From Botryococcus braunii (lineage: Eukaryota > Chlorophyta > Trebouxiophyceae): 64,000 bases of DNA. Location: contig MVGU01001524.1 of the NCBI GenBank assembly GCA_002005505.1, positions 1 to 64,000 on the forward strand, given 5' to 3'. Below, piece after piece: positions 40,222-52,260 of this stretch. Position 1 is the first letter of the stretch, and each line of letters begins with the position of its first letter. The position numbers were made by a program, and so were the translations under genes. The notes beneath the pieces were generated by a model. That model saw only the letters and a program-made list of their open reading frames with translations. It ran no database searches and had not been told where the DNA came from.

Positions 40222-40572
40222 TATTCCAGAAGCCTTAACGGGCAACTGGCAAAGAAAGATTAAAAGGAAAACAAACTTGCTTGCACTTTAAACAGATATT
40301 CCACAACCACCAGATCCCAACAGCCAATACATCCAATTGTCTCTCACTACTAGATCAACACAAGTGCCTTTCCAGCGAGACAATCCAGCTACCCGAAGTT
40401 CCAAGCGATCGTTCAACCCAAGACACTACAAACAACTACGTTGAAAGCAGAGAAATGGGCGAGAATTTCTGGAGACTTGCTGAAGCTTGCAAATAGTTGT
40501 ATGCGTATTATTCTCCTCGCTGCTGGCGGGAGCAGTGACCAGTATCGACACCAAACGGTGTCGCCGATACCA
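40222..40572 (-). other. Copia-A leader and primer binding site
   Basis: The untranslated leader. The PBS TGGTATCGGCGA (minus strand, 40561-40572) directly abuts the LTR and is identical to that of gypsy-A, implying the same tRNA primer with 3' end UCGCCGAUACCA. Confidence 0.8.
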
Positions 40573-42611
40573 TATTCGATTATTTGATGTCAATTTGATC
40601 AAAAACAGTTTCAGGATTCCTGCATAGCAAGCGACAGCTGAGTTAATGCAGGCAAAGGACGGTGCCAAACGGAAATACAGAGGTCCGACTTGAGGCACCG
40701 GAGACAGCAATCGAATGTCTATTACATATATCAAACTATACAATAAAGCTCGAAACAACTAAACACACCTGCATAGCAAGCGACAGCTGAGTTAATGCAG
40801 GCAAAGGACGGTGCCAAACGGAAATACAGAGGTCCGACTTGAGGCACCGGAGACAGCAATCGAATGTCTGAGGATACGACTCTGTCTCTACCCCTTTATC
40901 CACCTAGAATCGTTGTTCCGTGCAAAACAGATTCCTATTGACAGAATACTACTTGCCAGAATGCTATATGCCGCGTCGATCGGCCCAGTCGATCAGCTCC
41001 GTCGACACTTATGGACAGAAATACTTCTACGCCTTGTCGATCGGCCTCGTCGACTCATTCGCAAAATAACCGATCGTACTTAAAAACAACGATCGTAACT
41101 ATCAGTGCCTATGGGACAAGGTACGATCGGCGGGTTCCGGGGGTCTAAATCTGGATGTGTGCCAAGGCCCGTGGCCCACGGGAAGCCCCGGGATTTTGCA
41201 ACGCCTGGAAGTTGTTGCGTTCCTGGTGAGACAGTTGCGACAATGTACGGGTTTGCGCTACAGTATGCGAACGAGGTTGGTAGACCGATGTATACAGGAT
41301 TGTGGAGGTGTATAGTCCGATGGATACCCGATGTGAAGACCGTGAAGTGAAGGTCGGTCCGTCCGATTTTGGTTTTGTGGGGAAGATATTAGATACAGTT
41401 TAAATAGTTAATTCGTTGGCATTCCGCCGAAGGAGTCGTCGCGGTACGAGGTTTACAAGAAGTGTAGCCGTGCAGCTCGTGGGAACCGCACAAGAAACAC
41501 TGCACTTTGCGTCGGGTGGAAGACATGGTAAGTCCAGCGGGGCTATTGCCGCCTTGTTGAGGCGAAAGGGGTTCCAATTAGTGCGGGTTCAACGTTTTGT
41601 GTGCCTTATCTTAAAGCATTTCGTCCAAGGCTCCATCGTTTTGTTCGTGACGGTTGAGAATATTATTATTGACATCTGCAAGGGCATTGGCAAAAGCAGT
41701 CAGCTGCAATGCTGTTCCCACGAGCAATGCTATGCAGTCAGGTGTAACCGTTAAATGTACCTTGGTTATTGCCGAACGTTGCAGGTGACTGCATAAGCGA
41801 CATCGGCCCACGTTGTCATTACTAACTTGTAAATAAATGAGAAAGGTGCCATTATCAAGAACGTCAAATCTTCAAGCCAAAGACAACTACAAAAGGAGGG
41901 AAAAACAAAGGGAAAAAAACGGCTTACCGTGCACAATCGGGAAGGCTAGGTCCAAAGCCGTCGCCCTTGCTGCTGGTGGCACCGTGTACTTCGTGTGTAT
42001 ATCGAGTATGGTATTACGCTGTATACAAAAGTGGAGGAAGAAGAAAAAACAGGCTTACCTGGACGGCCATCATGGCGAAAGCCAAGGCTGCACACCCGAA
42101 GCCCAACATGTCCGTTCTCCTCTATGTATTAAAGATCAAATAGATATGCGTGTTTGCTTTATTGTTCTTCTTTGATATTAAATAGTTATGGCTTCTGAAG
42201 GACACAAGCTACAGTTTTTAAGGCAACGAAAAGCCGTTTGAGGCAACGAGAAGACAAACAGGCATCACGTGGTCGTATGAGCCTCCCAAGAGGTACCACA
42301 GAGCGCGCGGGAAAAGTCCTCAGGAGCTCTGTAGAGAACTGCCGATCGTAAGTACACTTTGCAGCCAATTGTTTATTGTACGTGGCCGATCGACTTGTAC
42401 TTCGAAATCGACCGAATCAACAAGAGTCCGAAACATCCGTTGTCGTCCTAAAACATCCGTATCTCTAAGAACCTCCGGATTTTACGGAAAGACCCAATTT
42501 TTGCAAAGTAAGATAACTGTTCATTATTGTAGGGCCATAAACTAAGGTTCATACGAACATGCAACTTATGCTAAGACATTATATGTCCAATAAAAGATGT
42601 CTTTGCCAACA
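40573..42611 (-). repeat. Copia-A 5' LTR with 1.26 kb insertion
   Basis: Collinear with the 777 bp left LTR (40573-41089 and 42352-42611), including the internal repeat pair at 40619-40720 and 40768-40869, but split by a 1262 bp insertion. The left and right copies look nearly identical outside the insertion. Confidence 0.93.
41090..42351. mobile_element. Unclassified 1.26 kb insertion in the copia-A LTR
   Basis: Present in the right LTR and absent from the left. It begins CGATCGTAACTATCAGTGCC and ends GAACTGCCGATCGTAA; the 8-mer CGATCGTA lies at both ends. No convincing terminal inverted repeat, LTR or long ORF was found, so it may be a non-autonomous DNA transposon or captured sequence. 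If CGATCGTA is an 8 bp duplication, the left LTR must have lost its copy. Confidence 0.7.
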
Positions 42612-42691
42612 GATGGAAGAATTTCTATGAACTACGCCGGGCAATATTAACCACTAGGATGTCCTTGATCGAATGGTGCACTCTGCCGCGA

Positions 42692-42925
42692 CCTACGCGA
42701 CCTACTAACGCCTACGCGTAGCAAATACGTACGTAGATCGGCAAAAATCGTAGAAAATGCCAACTCTACTTGATTCTTGATATTACGAATTCAGACTGAA
42801 TTCGATTCGAATTCGCATCGCTCTTGTATTCTTGACAATGCGAATTCAGGCTGAATTCGATACGGATTCGATTGAGGACTTGATGGGGCATAGAGACTGA
42901 ATTCGATATGAATTCGATTCGGTTA
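42692..42925. repeat. GAATTC/TACGCG repeat cluster, right copy
   Basis: TACGCG/TACGTACG words, then CCAACTCTACTTGATTCTTG, then GAATTCGAT-like words: the same blocks as 3890-4110 in inverted order. Confidence 0.6.
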
Positions 42926-43083
42926 CATAGCAGTGCAATGTACAGGTCGGATAGTAATGGGTCTGGAATGACATCGGTAGCTCGAGCGAGCTCAGGTTGT
43001 TCAGGTAGAACTCTTGTTTTACATGGACCATTAGATTCCAGTACTTATAAACCCCATATGTGCCTGTGTAGATTCTAACCTGC

Positions 43084-43455
43084 AAGACTGGGACTTACAC
43101 GCTTGCAAGCACAAGTGTGTGGCATCTAACTTCTCAAGATACAAGACTGCGCTCTCGTCTGGTTCAAGGATGTACGACACGTATCCTAATTATACCTTTG
43201 CAATCATCCCAATGAATGAGTCCAAGGGGCCTTACATGGGCAGCTTACTCTGCCCATGTGCCTGATCCATCCTAACCCGCAAGACTCAGACTTACACACT
43301 TGTGTGGCAACTTACTTCTCAAGATACAAGACTGCGCTCTCGTCAGGTTCAAGGATGTACGACACATATCCTAGCTTGGTATACCTATGCTGTCCTACAG
43401 GTATACCCTTGCAAGCATCCCATTGAATGATTCCAAGGGGCGCCATGCATGGGCG
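43084..43455. repeat. Diverged tandem duplication (about 160-175 bp per unit)
   Basis: Units at about 43084-43241 and 43281-43455 share TTCTCAAGATACAAGACTGC, GGTTCAAGGATGTACGACAC and CCAAGGGGC with substitutions and small indels. Non-coding. Confidence 0.85.
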
Positions 43456-43607
43456 CAAGCACCTCAGTACCAATACCAACTGGCCAGTTGCCACTAATAA
43501 CATGTTAAAAGTTGCCAGCATCGTTGTTCATGGACCTTCAAGACATTGAAGTAACACCTTGTGCATTGATCAGATCTAATGAAATCAAAATCATAACGAG
43601 CGCCCGC

Positions 43608-43610
43608 CCG

Positions 43611-43681
<71 letters not shown>

Positions 43682-43694
43682 ACACACACACACA

Positions 43695-43743
<49 letters not shown>

Positions 43744-43764
43744 GCGCGCGCACGCACACACACA
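43608..43764. repeat. (CA)n microsatellite with (CG)n flanks
   Basis: (CA)n of about 110 bp lies between (CG)n blocks. Alternating purine-pyrimidine throughout, with Z-DNA potential. ORFs across it are artefacts. Confidence 0.97.
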
Positions 43765-46033
43765 ATCGTGTAGATAAGTTCAGTGCCTAATATGCATTAT
43801 ACACAGTTCCCATCATGATCTCTTTCCCACCCTCTGGCCACCCTCTAACTCTTTGTTAAAAGGATTCAGTTAGGACACAGCATTACCACAGCCGAGCCTC
43901 CAGGAAGCCCGATCACCACTGAACGAGCTTCAATTCTCCCAAAGATGCCCCAACTCTCAAAGAAGGCACATCAGGCCAGAATGTGATTCGAAATGCAGGC
44001 GCATAGCCCACGGTAGTGTATGACGCAGCCGCATAGATAAGTCGTATTGGACCCAGTATCCTTGAGTGGCGCTCTGCCCATCTCCACAACCCTGGTTGAC
44101 AGCCTGTCTGTCTTTGAAAGCGCTCCCACTGTCGTCCTGCAGAGGCAGAGACGCCACCAATAATTACTGGTTACTGATTACTCTTCTAGTGTAAAGTGAT
44201 TGCTAGTAGCCCCAAAAATTGTGACCAATGCAATGGGGCTTGTGGATGCTCCACCACAAGGAAGGTCCAGACAATTGTGCAGTATTCAAAGCACAAGTTC
44301 TTGCATATGTAAAGCACTGACATGGGAATCTCATACTTGTCTGACTAGCTACCATTCTATTTGGCAAGGCCGATATCTGCAGGCACATCGGTAGGCCTTA
44401 GTTGGCTCAAGGCAGACCCCCCCCCCCCGGGGGGGGGACCTGAAAAAGACAAGGAGCTGCTATACATGAGCTCTGTATGAACGTCAAGAGCTGGTAGCAG
44501 CTAGGAACCAGACTCAACCCATCCAACTACAACATAAGGTGATCTTCCCGAATGTTTTTGGGAGCAATGGCTTGGCACTGCATGAGCCAAAAAGACAGTA
44601 GTATGTGTGCTGAGAAACGACGAAGACTTACCTGCAGGTGCGAAGACTTGAACAAGATGTATAGAAATTTGAAACACGAATTCTGAAACTGCTACAAGCT
44701 GCATCTTGAGAGATTGAGGAAGATGCAACTCCTTGCGCATAATTTTCCCTGATGAGATGCAGTTCCTGTGGTTACGTTGGCTGCAGCAAACAGTGGACAA
44801 GCCCCTGCATCCAACACATCTCATGATTGTCCCACATCGCCCATTATATGCAAGAGCGCATTAACAATTACCAAAAAAAGCTTGTCACACAAGAGGGGTT
44901 GTGTGTGTGTTGTGGCCCGGGGGGGGGGGGGGGGGGCAGAGACATTGAGGGCTAGGAGAGGCCTCTCACCCTGCAATCCACTACTGACCAGACCTTCTCC
45001 CTGAGGAGTGTTGACAAGTCTTTGAGGAGATCCACCCATCGAGCCAGTAGTGCTTTTAACGCATACATGCTTCGTTTGCCCACAGCAGTGTGTATTGCCT
45101 GCAGAGAGAATACCAGGAGGTGCAGCATTAACTGCAGCAGATGCACTACTTGAACCACCTTTACACAGCCTTGCTTAATTTCTATAAGAACATGTGTCAC
45201 CGGTTGGAACCCCCAACACATACCCCCCCTCTCACTGTAAGACACACCAGAGGTGGAGGGCGGGCGGACGGGGCAACTGTGTGAACTGGAATTCCGAGCC
45301 AGGGTGCCTCTTACCAGCTCTCCTCCTTGAATGGTGCAGCAAATAGCGTAGATTATTTTACGTGTGTCTAGTCCAATGGTAGTAATTGGGTAGTCCTTGG
45401 CCTGAACGCTTGACTGCATATTGCAGCTTGTGTGTCTGGCAGACGAAGATGTCGAGATGTACACTGACACGCAGCAGGTATCCCCCAAACATCTGCATCC
45501 ACAGTCCTACATCAACGCACTATATGAAACTGTATTGTTCATGAGATTCTGGGGCACCAACTGCAAGGAAGACCAGAACAGTGTCTGCAACAAGTACACC
45601 ACGGTTCAACAGCATATGATACTCAGCCATTTCTCCTTGGAATATGAATTTCTCTATTAAAGCAGCAATACTCCTGAGCAAGCCTGACTTAGTGCAAGCG
45701 CAATAGCCGGGTGACGGTGGGACGATCTGTGGTAGAAGGACGAGCAGATTCCCAGGTACCACCGATACGAAAGTATTAGAAATGCATAAGAAGCGAAATT
45801 TAAAGCACGGCAGCATGAAGCAATGCGAACCTGCCTCAAAAAAGCATGCGCGCCAGCTGCGACATCGGACTTTACGTGCAAAGTCCCGGGAGTCCGGAGC
45901 ATTGTGACTGCCATCAGACATAAAAGCACCTCAGATGGAACAGCAGAACATGAGGAGTGCTATGAGAGCAGAGGCACCCTAGGTTTACTGCGAAGCAATC
46001 AAACGGCTTTATGCTTCGGAATGTTCCGCGGAG
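43765..46033. other. Non-coding, no gene seen
   Basis: Only short ORFs without domains. Contains a C12G9 inverted homopolymer at 44417-44437 and a G run at 44919-44936. Unannotated small exons of a host gene cannot be excluded. Confidence 0.4.
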
Positions 46034-46279
46034 AATTCCATTGCCACGGGAGGGCTAGTAAACCCCCAGAAGGATTGACTAATGGCGAACAAGCACGTGA
46101 CTCCAGATCACGAATGGAAAATCAAGGATATTTCAGGTGAAACAACGGGGGAACAGGCTAGTTGATATAGAAAACCAAAGGATAGGATTCAAACAAGCAA
46201 CTGAGGAAACCATTAGGTGGGTCCCTCCCTCTTGACTGATATACCCGGGGGACGGGTGGCTCTACGCACCTTCATTGGT
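46034..46279 (+). repeat. Split direct repeat A1
   Basis: 246 bp, matching A2 at 61058-61303 (AATTCCATTGCCACGGGAGG ... CACCTTCATTGGT). It defines the left element end. Confidence 0.93.
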
Positions 46280-46337
46280 GTTACTGGCCGTCGCCACTGG
46301 TTTTGGTAATATAAGACGATATTGCGAGTTTCGAAGC

Positions 46338-48485
46338 ATGGAGTTTGGTGCCAGAGCACCTGGGAGGTTCTCAGGGCAGTTCGAAGCCTGGGCAGCGAAC
46401 TTAGGGGCCCCAGACGAGCTTGGTGTGCAAGCCCCGCCGAGTAAGACGTTATGTAGCGTGCTGTTAAGCAGGGAGGGAACCCCACATAAGCTTTACGAGG
46501 TGGCAGCGGTTCATTTCGGCGACATTGATGCTCTGACGCAAAACCAATTTGTGAAGTTAGTCTGTAAGACGGCGGTTCGGTCCCCAGGGGACGCTCCGCA
46601 CACTGTGGTGGTGGTGCATACTAGTCTGGTCAGCGCAGGTCGCGATTACTCTGAGGCTGTGCTTAAAAACCCAGATGCAGTAGCCCAGTTTGATCCTGAG
46701 AGGGTGCTACTGACGCCTCCAGCAATATTCGACAAGCTAGACCGGGTTTTTGTCACGAAGATAGAACCGCCGGCAGTGTGGGTGGGATACAGCGCACAGA
46801 TTGCCAGACAAAGTCTTGGTTCGCCGCCAGCGAAGATAACAAAAAAGGTAAAAACCAAACAAAAAATCGAAGGCACAAGCAAGAGATCAAGAAGCCGCTC
46901 AAGCAGTGCGTCTTCGTCACAGTCCGAAGAGGACAAAAAGAAGCCTCGAACTGAAGCAGAGAAAGTGGCCCAATTCAACAAGGTAAGTTATTTGTAAGCA
47001 CGGCAATTTCGGTTGGCTGAGGATTGTATTATTTTGGCCCAAGGGCATGATTGATTGTGCAGCTGCAAGAAGTTAAACCTGTGTGGCATGCTAACGCTGT
47101 GAGACCTATCCAAGGGAGCAAGGGACCTGAAGTGTGCAAAAGTAAGGATAGAATTAGTTGTCGTGAGCGGTGAGTGTTGGGAGAGAGAGGTAAACCAGGT
47201 TAGCTAAGTAAGAGAGGCATATCCCTTGGAGAGGGGGGGAGGAAAAACGGTGCTGCGATGGCAGGGCAGCAGCAGGTGCCAAAAGGGGAGTGGATTATCT
47301 TGCAGAAAGGATGGGGCTGGAAGGCAAAGACCAGCCAGGGGACTTGAGCTGGGAAGGGTGGGCTGTAACCCTGGAGGTTAAAAGCATAAGACGGTGCTGC
47401 CAGGTAGGGGCAGCGGGAGATGCCCAAGGGGGCTGGATCCTCGTGGAGAGAGGATGGAACTGGATGATAAGGTGCCCAAGGGGGCTGGATCCTCGTGGAG
47501 AGGGGATGGAACTGGATGGTAAGGTGCCCAAGGGGGCTGGATCCTCGTGGAGAGAGGATGGAACTGGATGGTAAGGTGCCCAAGGGGGCTGGATCCTCGT
47601 GGAGAGAGGATGGAGCTGGATGGGATTGGACCAGCAAGGCAAACGGAAGCAGGGATGTTGATTAAGACAGAGCAGCCCTTGTGAACTAGGTAGGCTTAGC
47701 ACACAACTGTACAGCAAATTTAAGGCCCAGTGACGTTGGTTATTAAACACACATAAATGTACTTGCAGTCACATAACCACATAAGGAATATATGTATTGA
47801 TACATTGTTGTAAAATCCTGACGTTTAACCAGCAGGACAGTCAGTACAAGGACTTGACATAAGGTACAAAAAAAAATAATATAAAATAAGGTACAGTGAA
47901 GGTAAGTGATACTGCTATGCTGGATTACAAACAGGCTTAAGCTTGCTGTACAGAATAACACAGAGAGGTGGTGGAAGATCACAGTCACATGCTCCTCAAT
48001 AAAGCTAGTTTAGGAGGGGTGCCAGGGGTTGGGCAGGTTAGATGGTAACAAGGCAAGGAATAGCAGAAGGGACCAGCTAGGCGCTGGTATCTGCTATGGC
48101 AGTGCAATGGAGGCTGAGGTAAGCCAGGGGCGCAGGGCAGCGCCAGGGAAAAAATCAAGGCCTTGGAGGAGAGAGTGGCACCAGCTACTAAGAACGAGAA
48201 TAGAGAGAAATGGCGGGAGCTGGCCAGGAGGGCAGCAGAACTGCGACAGGACTGCAGCAAGGCTTACAGGAAGACGGAAAGGGGCGCGACAGACCTGTAC
48301 AAGAAGGCGCTGGCACTGGCTGCAGATGAGCTCAAGCAGGGCAAGAACCTGGTCAATGGAGAATATGCAGACTTGTCGATAGAGGCCTGGTTTTCAGACA
48401 TGAAGAAGCTTGAAGCTAAGGAAAAGGTGAGTGATTAGCCAGCCACGGGATAATGCACAAGTTTCAGAAGTCTGCTAGGTTAAGA

Positions 48486-48524
<39 letters not shown>

Positions 48525-48526
48525 AG

Positions 48527-48623
<97 letters not shown>

Positions 48624-49790
48624 GGGGGGGGGTTGCAGAACTATGCAGGCCAGAACAACATTTCCACAAATTCATGCATGCTTATATCTGTGTGATTATT
48701 TTTATATGAAGCCAGTGGTGAGGCTGGAGGGATGACTCTCCACGTTGGGCGTCGCACCTAGACAAAAGGTTGCATCTGCAAGCGGTATAGAAGGTGGTCG
48801 CTCAGGTAGTAGAGAGCTGCAAGGGAGCAACCTCATACTGTTACTCTATGGTAGTAAGCGTCCACAGACACTTAGGAATTATGGGAGTGCAGATACAACA
48901 GCAATGCCAGAGTTGCAGGTTAATAGGCTGGCTGGGCTAAGAGGGCAAGCAGTAGGAAGGTCAGGGGCACATGAAGGGGTATAACTGGGAAAGTCACACC
49001 GGTTGGTGCAGTGTAAAAATGTCATTTAGCATGCAGGGGTGAGAACAACCTTGGCTGCAAGGGCTGGGATGAGGAGGTTGGCAGGCTGGTGCAAGGCAGG
49101 TGACTGGAGCCCCTAGGGGCTAAGGGAAGGGCGCGCTAAACATGACTTGCTTGCGACCAGAAGGACACTTGGGCTTATTGTATTTGAAAAACATATTTAG
49201 TTGTAGGTGAAGTGGGCATGGAGGTAAGCGAGTGGGGTCCGGACGGTGGACGATCGTGAGAGAGAGTCGGTGGGGAGACCTCCCGGAATCCCACGGATAA
49301 GGAAGGTTGGCAATGGGTGCAAGGATGCAAGGCTAAGGAAAGAAATATGGTACAAGAATGGCGCGGGACGCAGGCTGGAGAGATAATCGGCTTGCTGGAC
49401 TACTTGTTCGCCGAACACTGGGAGCTGCACTGCGCCCAGTTAAGAAAGCTGGCCTCAGAAGCTGGGAGGGAACAATTTGCATCTCAACTGCTGGCGGTAA
49501 ACGTTCAACGTACCGCATCCGTGCCAAGCTACGTACCCAACTACAGGCCACCGGCAGGGAGAGGCCGTGGATTCCCGGCGAGTGGGAGAGCACGGAAGGA
49601 ATTGTTTAAAGGAGGGTACGACCTTACCCATTATCCCAATGCCAAGCCAGAGCCCACACACTGCTGCAGGGGCTGGTGGCTGGATGGAGAATGTAATGCC
49701 ACTGCAGGGATAGAGGGTTGCAAATTTCAGCATGCCCCTGCCCACAGAGGTCAGGGTATGGCATCTACGAGTGCCCAACCAAGGTTATGA
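46338..49790 (+). CDS. DIRS-element gag, spliced
   Basis: Structural protein assembled from exons. Exon 1 is 46338-46982 (215 codons, starts MEFGARAPG, ends with a Ser/Arg- and Lys-rich stretch before AAG|GTAAGT). Exon 2 is 47063-47169 (acceptor [18 protein letters not shown], donor GAGCG|GTGAGT). Exon 3 is 48141-48426 ([12 protein letters not shown], charged coiled coil, donor AAG|GTGAGT). The phases fit exactly across these three. A last exon ends at 49790; its start is uncertain, perhaps at the CAG just before [12 protein letters not shown]. It ends with an RG-rich stretch and a CCCH-like zinc motif (C-x8-C-x8-C-x3-H). The stop overlaps the RT start as ATGA. The function is inferred from position and composition. 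Confidence 0.75.
47421..47622 (+). repeat. Minisatellite, four 52 bp units, in the gag intron
   Basis: Units start at 47421, 47473, 47525 and 47577 with the core TGCCCAAGGGGGCTGGATCC. It lies inside the inferred 47170-48140 intron. Confidence 0.95.
48487..48632 (+). repeat. (GA)n microsatellite in the gag intron
   Basis: About 130 bp of GA ending in a G run, just after the exon 3 donor. Confidence 0.96.
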
Positions 49791-52255
49791 CAGGTGAGGG
49801 AATGTCAATGGGAGATTTGGAGGTTGGAGAACCTGGCTGGAGGGAGGCAGGTTGGGCAGAAGCAGCAGGGCAGCATGCTGGGACTGGCAGTGAGCAGGGG
49901 CAAGCGCCACAAGTTGCCAGATGCGCAACAGGGCTTACAAGGGGCCTGCCAAAGATAGATGTTGAATGGGAAGAGGTGCAGCATGCGTTAAGGGCGTGGC
50001 AGGAGGAAGGCGTGTCTGCAGGTGAAGGGCCTGAGCTAGGATCTCCACGCCTACTAGCGCAGGAGTGGGACAGGGCTTTAAAAGACGAAGAGTTTGTGGC
50101 AGGGGTACCCAATAGTCGGCTAAAAGCCTGGGAGAGGTATTTCGTGTGGGCACAAGGGCAGGCGCCTTTGACTGCTGAACAGCAAAAAGTGCTGAACTGG
50201 CTAAGGCATGGGATCAAGCTGGAATGGGTAGGGGCAGATTCCAAGACACAGTCGGAACATCCCAGGTATCAAGATAGGAAACAGCAAGTGCTAGAATTAC
50301 TAAAGACCACACTGCCAGGGCAAGGGCAAAGGGTCCGAGAGCTGCTGCAGGGAGACAAGCCTGGGAAGGTACAGTTTGCTAATAGAAATTCGGTTGAGCT
50401 GCATGCAGAGTTTGTCAAGGCGTCTTTAGAAGACTTACTGCACACAGGGGCATTAATGGAAGTCACAGGCGACAAAGTACAGGTGTGCAGTGGGCTGGGG
50501 GTGGTGGCAAATAGAAAGGGCAAGTTGCGTCTGATTCTGGACGCTAGGTATATTAACCTGTTTGATAAATATGTCAGTTTCACGTATGAAAAACTGACTG
50601 ACGTGCCACAGTATGCCAGGCCGGGAGACTGGCTGTGTCTCACAGATTTCAAAGCAGGTTACCATCATTTCAGGGTGCACAAGGAGGATCAAAAGTACCT
50701 GGGTTTGAGTTTTCAAGGAAAATTTTTTGTGTTTACTGTGTTACCATTTGGTTTGTCTTCTGCATGCAGAACCTACACAAGGTTCATGCTACAGGTGTAT
50801 GCTCCTCTCAGGGAGAGAGGCCTCAGGATGACCACGTTTGTGGATGATGCAATTTTCCTGGCTGCTAGTCACATACAGGGGTGGATGGGCATGAGGGCAC
50901 TGCTGTTGCTGTTAACGTATTTGGGTTTTTGCTTGTCCAGGAGCAAGTGTGTGTCAGAACCAGCCAAGAAAGGGCAGTATCTTGGCTTGATAGTGGACTT
51001 AGAGGAACAAGCTTTCAAGGTGCCCCAAGACAAAGCAGAGTTCATTTTGGAGGAAATAGGCAAGGCTAGGACAGCTGGGGGTACCAAGAGGGACATGGCA
51101 AGGTTGGCAGGCATGTTAGTGAGTGTGGCCCCTGCAGTACGGCTAGCCCCCTTATACATCAGGAGGTTGTTTCAAGCCATGGGGGAGCTCCGGGAATGGG
51201 GAGAGAGCTTGACAGAGGAGTTAGCAACGTTAACGGAAGAAGATTTGCTGTATTGGGTGGAGGCTTTAGAAAGGCAGAAGGGCAAGCCATGGAAACAGGA
51301 GGGACCAGTCTTCGTGTGCTATGGGGATGCATCTGCTAGGGGTTATGGGGGTTTCTCAGAAGAGTTGCTGCTGCAACCCATGCAGGAGAGTTTCACAGCA
51401 GAGGAACAGGAGCTCATGAGCAAGGGGGCACTGTCTTCTTGTCACAGGGAGGTGAAGAATATATGCCTATTGGTCAGGACATGCATTAGAGCCAACACGG
51501 ACAAGCTGCGGGGGGCGGTGCTGTTGGTATTCTGCGACAATCAGGGTGCAGTGTCTAATGTTAATAGCATGAATGGTAAGACTCACACCCTCAAAGAGCT
51601 AAGGCTGATGTTTGAGGCTGCAGCTGAGGTAGGTGTGGAAGTGAGGGCCCAGTGGGTACCAAGAGACACTCCTGAAATCCAGGTGGCTGACCTGCTGTCT
51701 AGGTGTGATGATGCAAGTGACTTTGCACTAGATAGGGGTATATATACACAGATATGTAAGACAGGTCTGCCAGAAGGAGGCATATGGGGTTTTCCCACAG
51801 GGGATTGCTTTGCAGGAACAGTAGACAAGTTCCACCAAGTGAAAAGGTATTTTACAAGGTACCCTGCTGCAGAGGGTATGGGGGCAGATGCACTGGTCAT
51901 GCCCTGGAGTTTACTAGACCCCACAGATGGCACACCTCTGCTGTGGGTATTCCCACCCAGAGAGTGCCTCAGGGAGGTAATAGCCAAAGTAGCACAAGAA
52001 AGAAAAAACTGCATACTGGTGGTATGCAATAGACCAGCCAAGTGGAAGACTTGGCTGCTCCATTTGCCAGTCAGGGCAGAAACGACGGTTCCCCCCAGAA
52101 AGCACATGTTTGTGTTAGGTTCTCGTTTCCCACATCACATGCTGCAGGATGGAGACTATCAGTGTCACCTGACTTGCAGCCTGATATTATTTGAGAAGCC
52201 CAGAAGGCCAGCCTCTGTCAGAGGGGCCAAGCGTAGAAGGGCAGGCACAGGCTGA
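49787..52255 (+). CDS. DIRS-element RT, RNase H and methyltransferase-like ORF (822 aa)
   Basis: The start is the ATG at 49787, overlapping the gag stop (ATGA); the same frame is open 23 codons further upstream. After a linker of about 240 residues comes an RT of the DIRS type (LILDARYINLF near 246, TDFKAGYHHF, LPFGLSSACRTYTRF, active site FVDDA near 350). RNase H follows (YGDASARGYGG near 513, FCDNQGAVSNVNS near 583, VADLLSR near 634). The C-terminal domain (DCFAGTVDKFHQVKRYF near 673, then LLWVFPPREC near 721) resembles the methyltransferase-like domain found after RNase H in DIRS, PAT and Kangaroo elements. The stop is five bases from the convergent recombinase stop. No damage is seen. Confidence 0.93.
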   Translation: MTGEGMSMGDLEVGEPGWREAGWAEAAGQHAGTGSEQGQAPQVARCATGLTRGLPKIDVEWEEVQHALRAWQEEGVSAGEGPELGSPRLLAQEWDRALKDEEFVAGVPNSRLKAWERYFVWAQGQAPLTAEQQKVLNWLRHGIKLEWVGADSKTQSEHPRYQDRKQQVLELLKTTLPGQGQRVRELLQGDKPGKVQFANRNSVELHAEFVKASLEDLLHTGALMEVTGDKVQVCSGLGVVANRKGKLRLILDARYINLFDKYVSFTYEKLTDVPQYARPGDWLCLTDFKAGYHHFRVHKEDQKYLGLSFQGKFFVFTVLPFGLSSACRTYTRFMLQVYAPLRERGLRMTTFVDDAIFLAASHIQGWMGMRALLLLLTYLGFCLSRSKCVSEPAKKGQYLGLIVDLEEQAFKVPQDKAEFILEEIGKARTAGGTKRDMARLAGMLVSVAPAVRLAPLYIRRLFQAMGELREWGESLTEELATLTEEDLLYWVEALERQKGKPWKQEGPVFVCYGDASARGYGGFSEELLLQPMQESFTAEEQELMSKGALSSCHREVKNICLLVRTCIRANTDKLRGAVLLVFCDNQGAVSNVNSMNGKTHTLKELRLMFEAAAEVGVEVRAQWVPRDTPEIQVADLLSRCDDASDFALDRGIYTQICKTGLPEGGIWGFPTGDCFAGTVDKFHQVKRYFTRYPAAEGMGADALVMPWSLLDPTDGTPLLWVFPPRECLREVIAKVAQERKNCILVVCNRPAKWKTWLLHLPVRAETTVPPRKHMFVLGSRFPHHMLQDGDYQCHLTCSLILFEKPRRPASVRGAKRRRAGTG

Positions 52256-52260
52256 GCACG

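Larger units (their letters stand above)
4502..42611 (-). mobile_element. Copia-A: Ty1/copia element, 38.1 kb with nested insertions
   Basis: The two LTRs are at 4502-5278 and 40573-42611, flanked by the 5 bp duplication GATGG (4497-4501 and 42612-42616). The element reads on the minus strand. Removing copia-B, TRIM-1, the 16175-37000 composite and the 41090-42351 insertion, with one TSD copy for each of the first three, leaves about 7.4 kb. Its gag-pol then becomes one open frame of 1744 codons including the stop (3221+1301+87+623 nt), which confirms each junction. The order is gag, protease, integrase, RT, RNase H, as in Pseudoviridae. It is the oldest layer of this nest. Its protease has lost the conserved DSG glycine, so it may no longer be autonomous. 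Confidence 0.95.

Noticed and set aside
43512..43790. Thr-His and Cys-Val ORFs
   Set aside because: CA microsatellite artefact.
46034..46279. A1/A2 repeats as ordinary LTRs
   Set aside because: A2 is preceded by B1 and followed by B2, there is no target duplication, and the element carries a tyrosine recombinase; these are split direct repeats.
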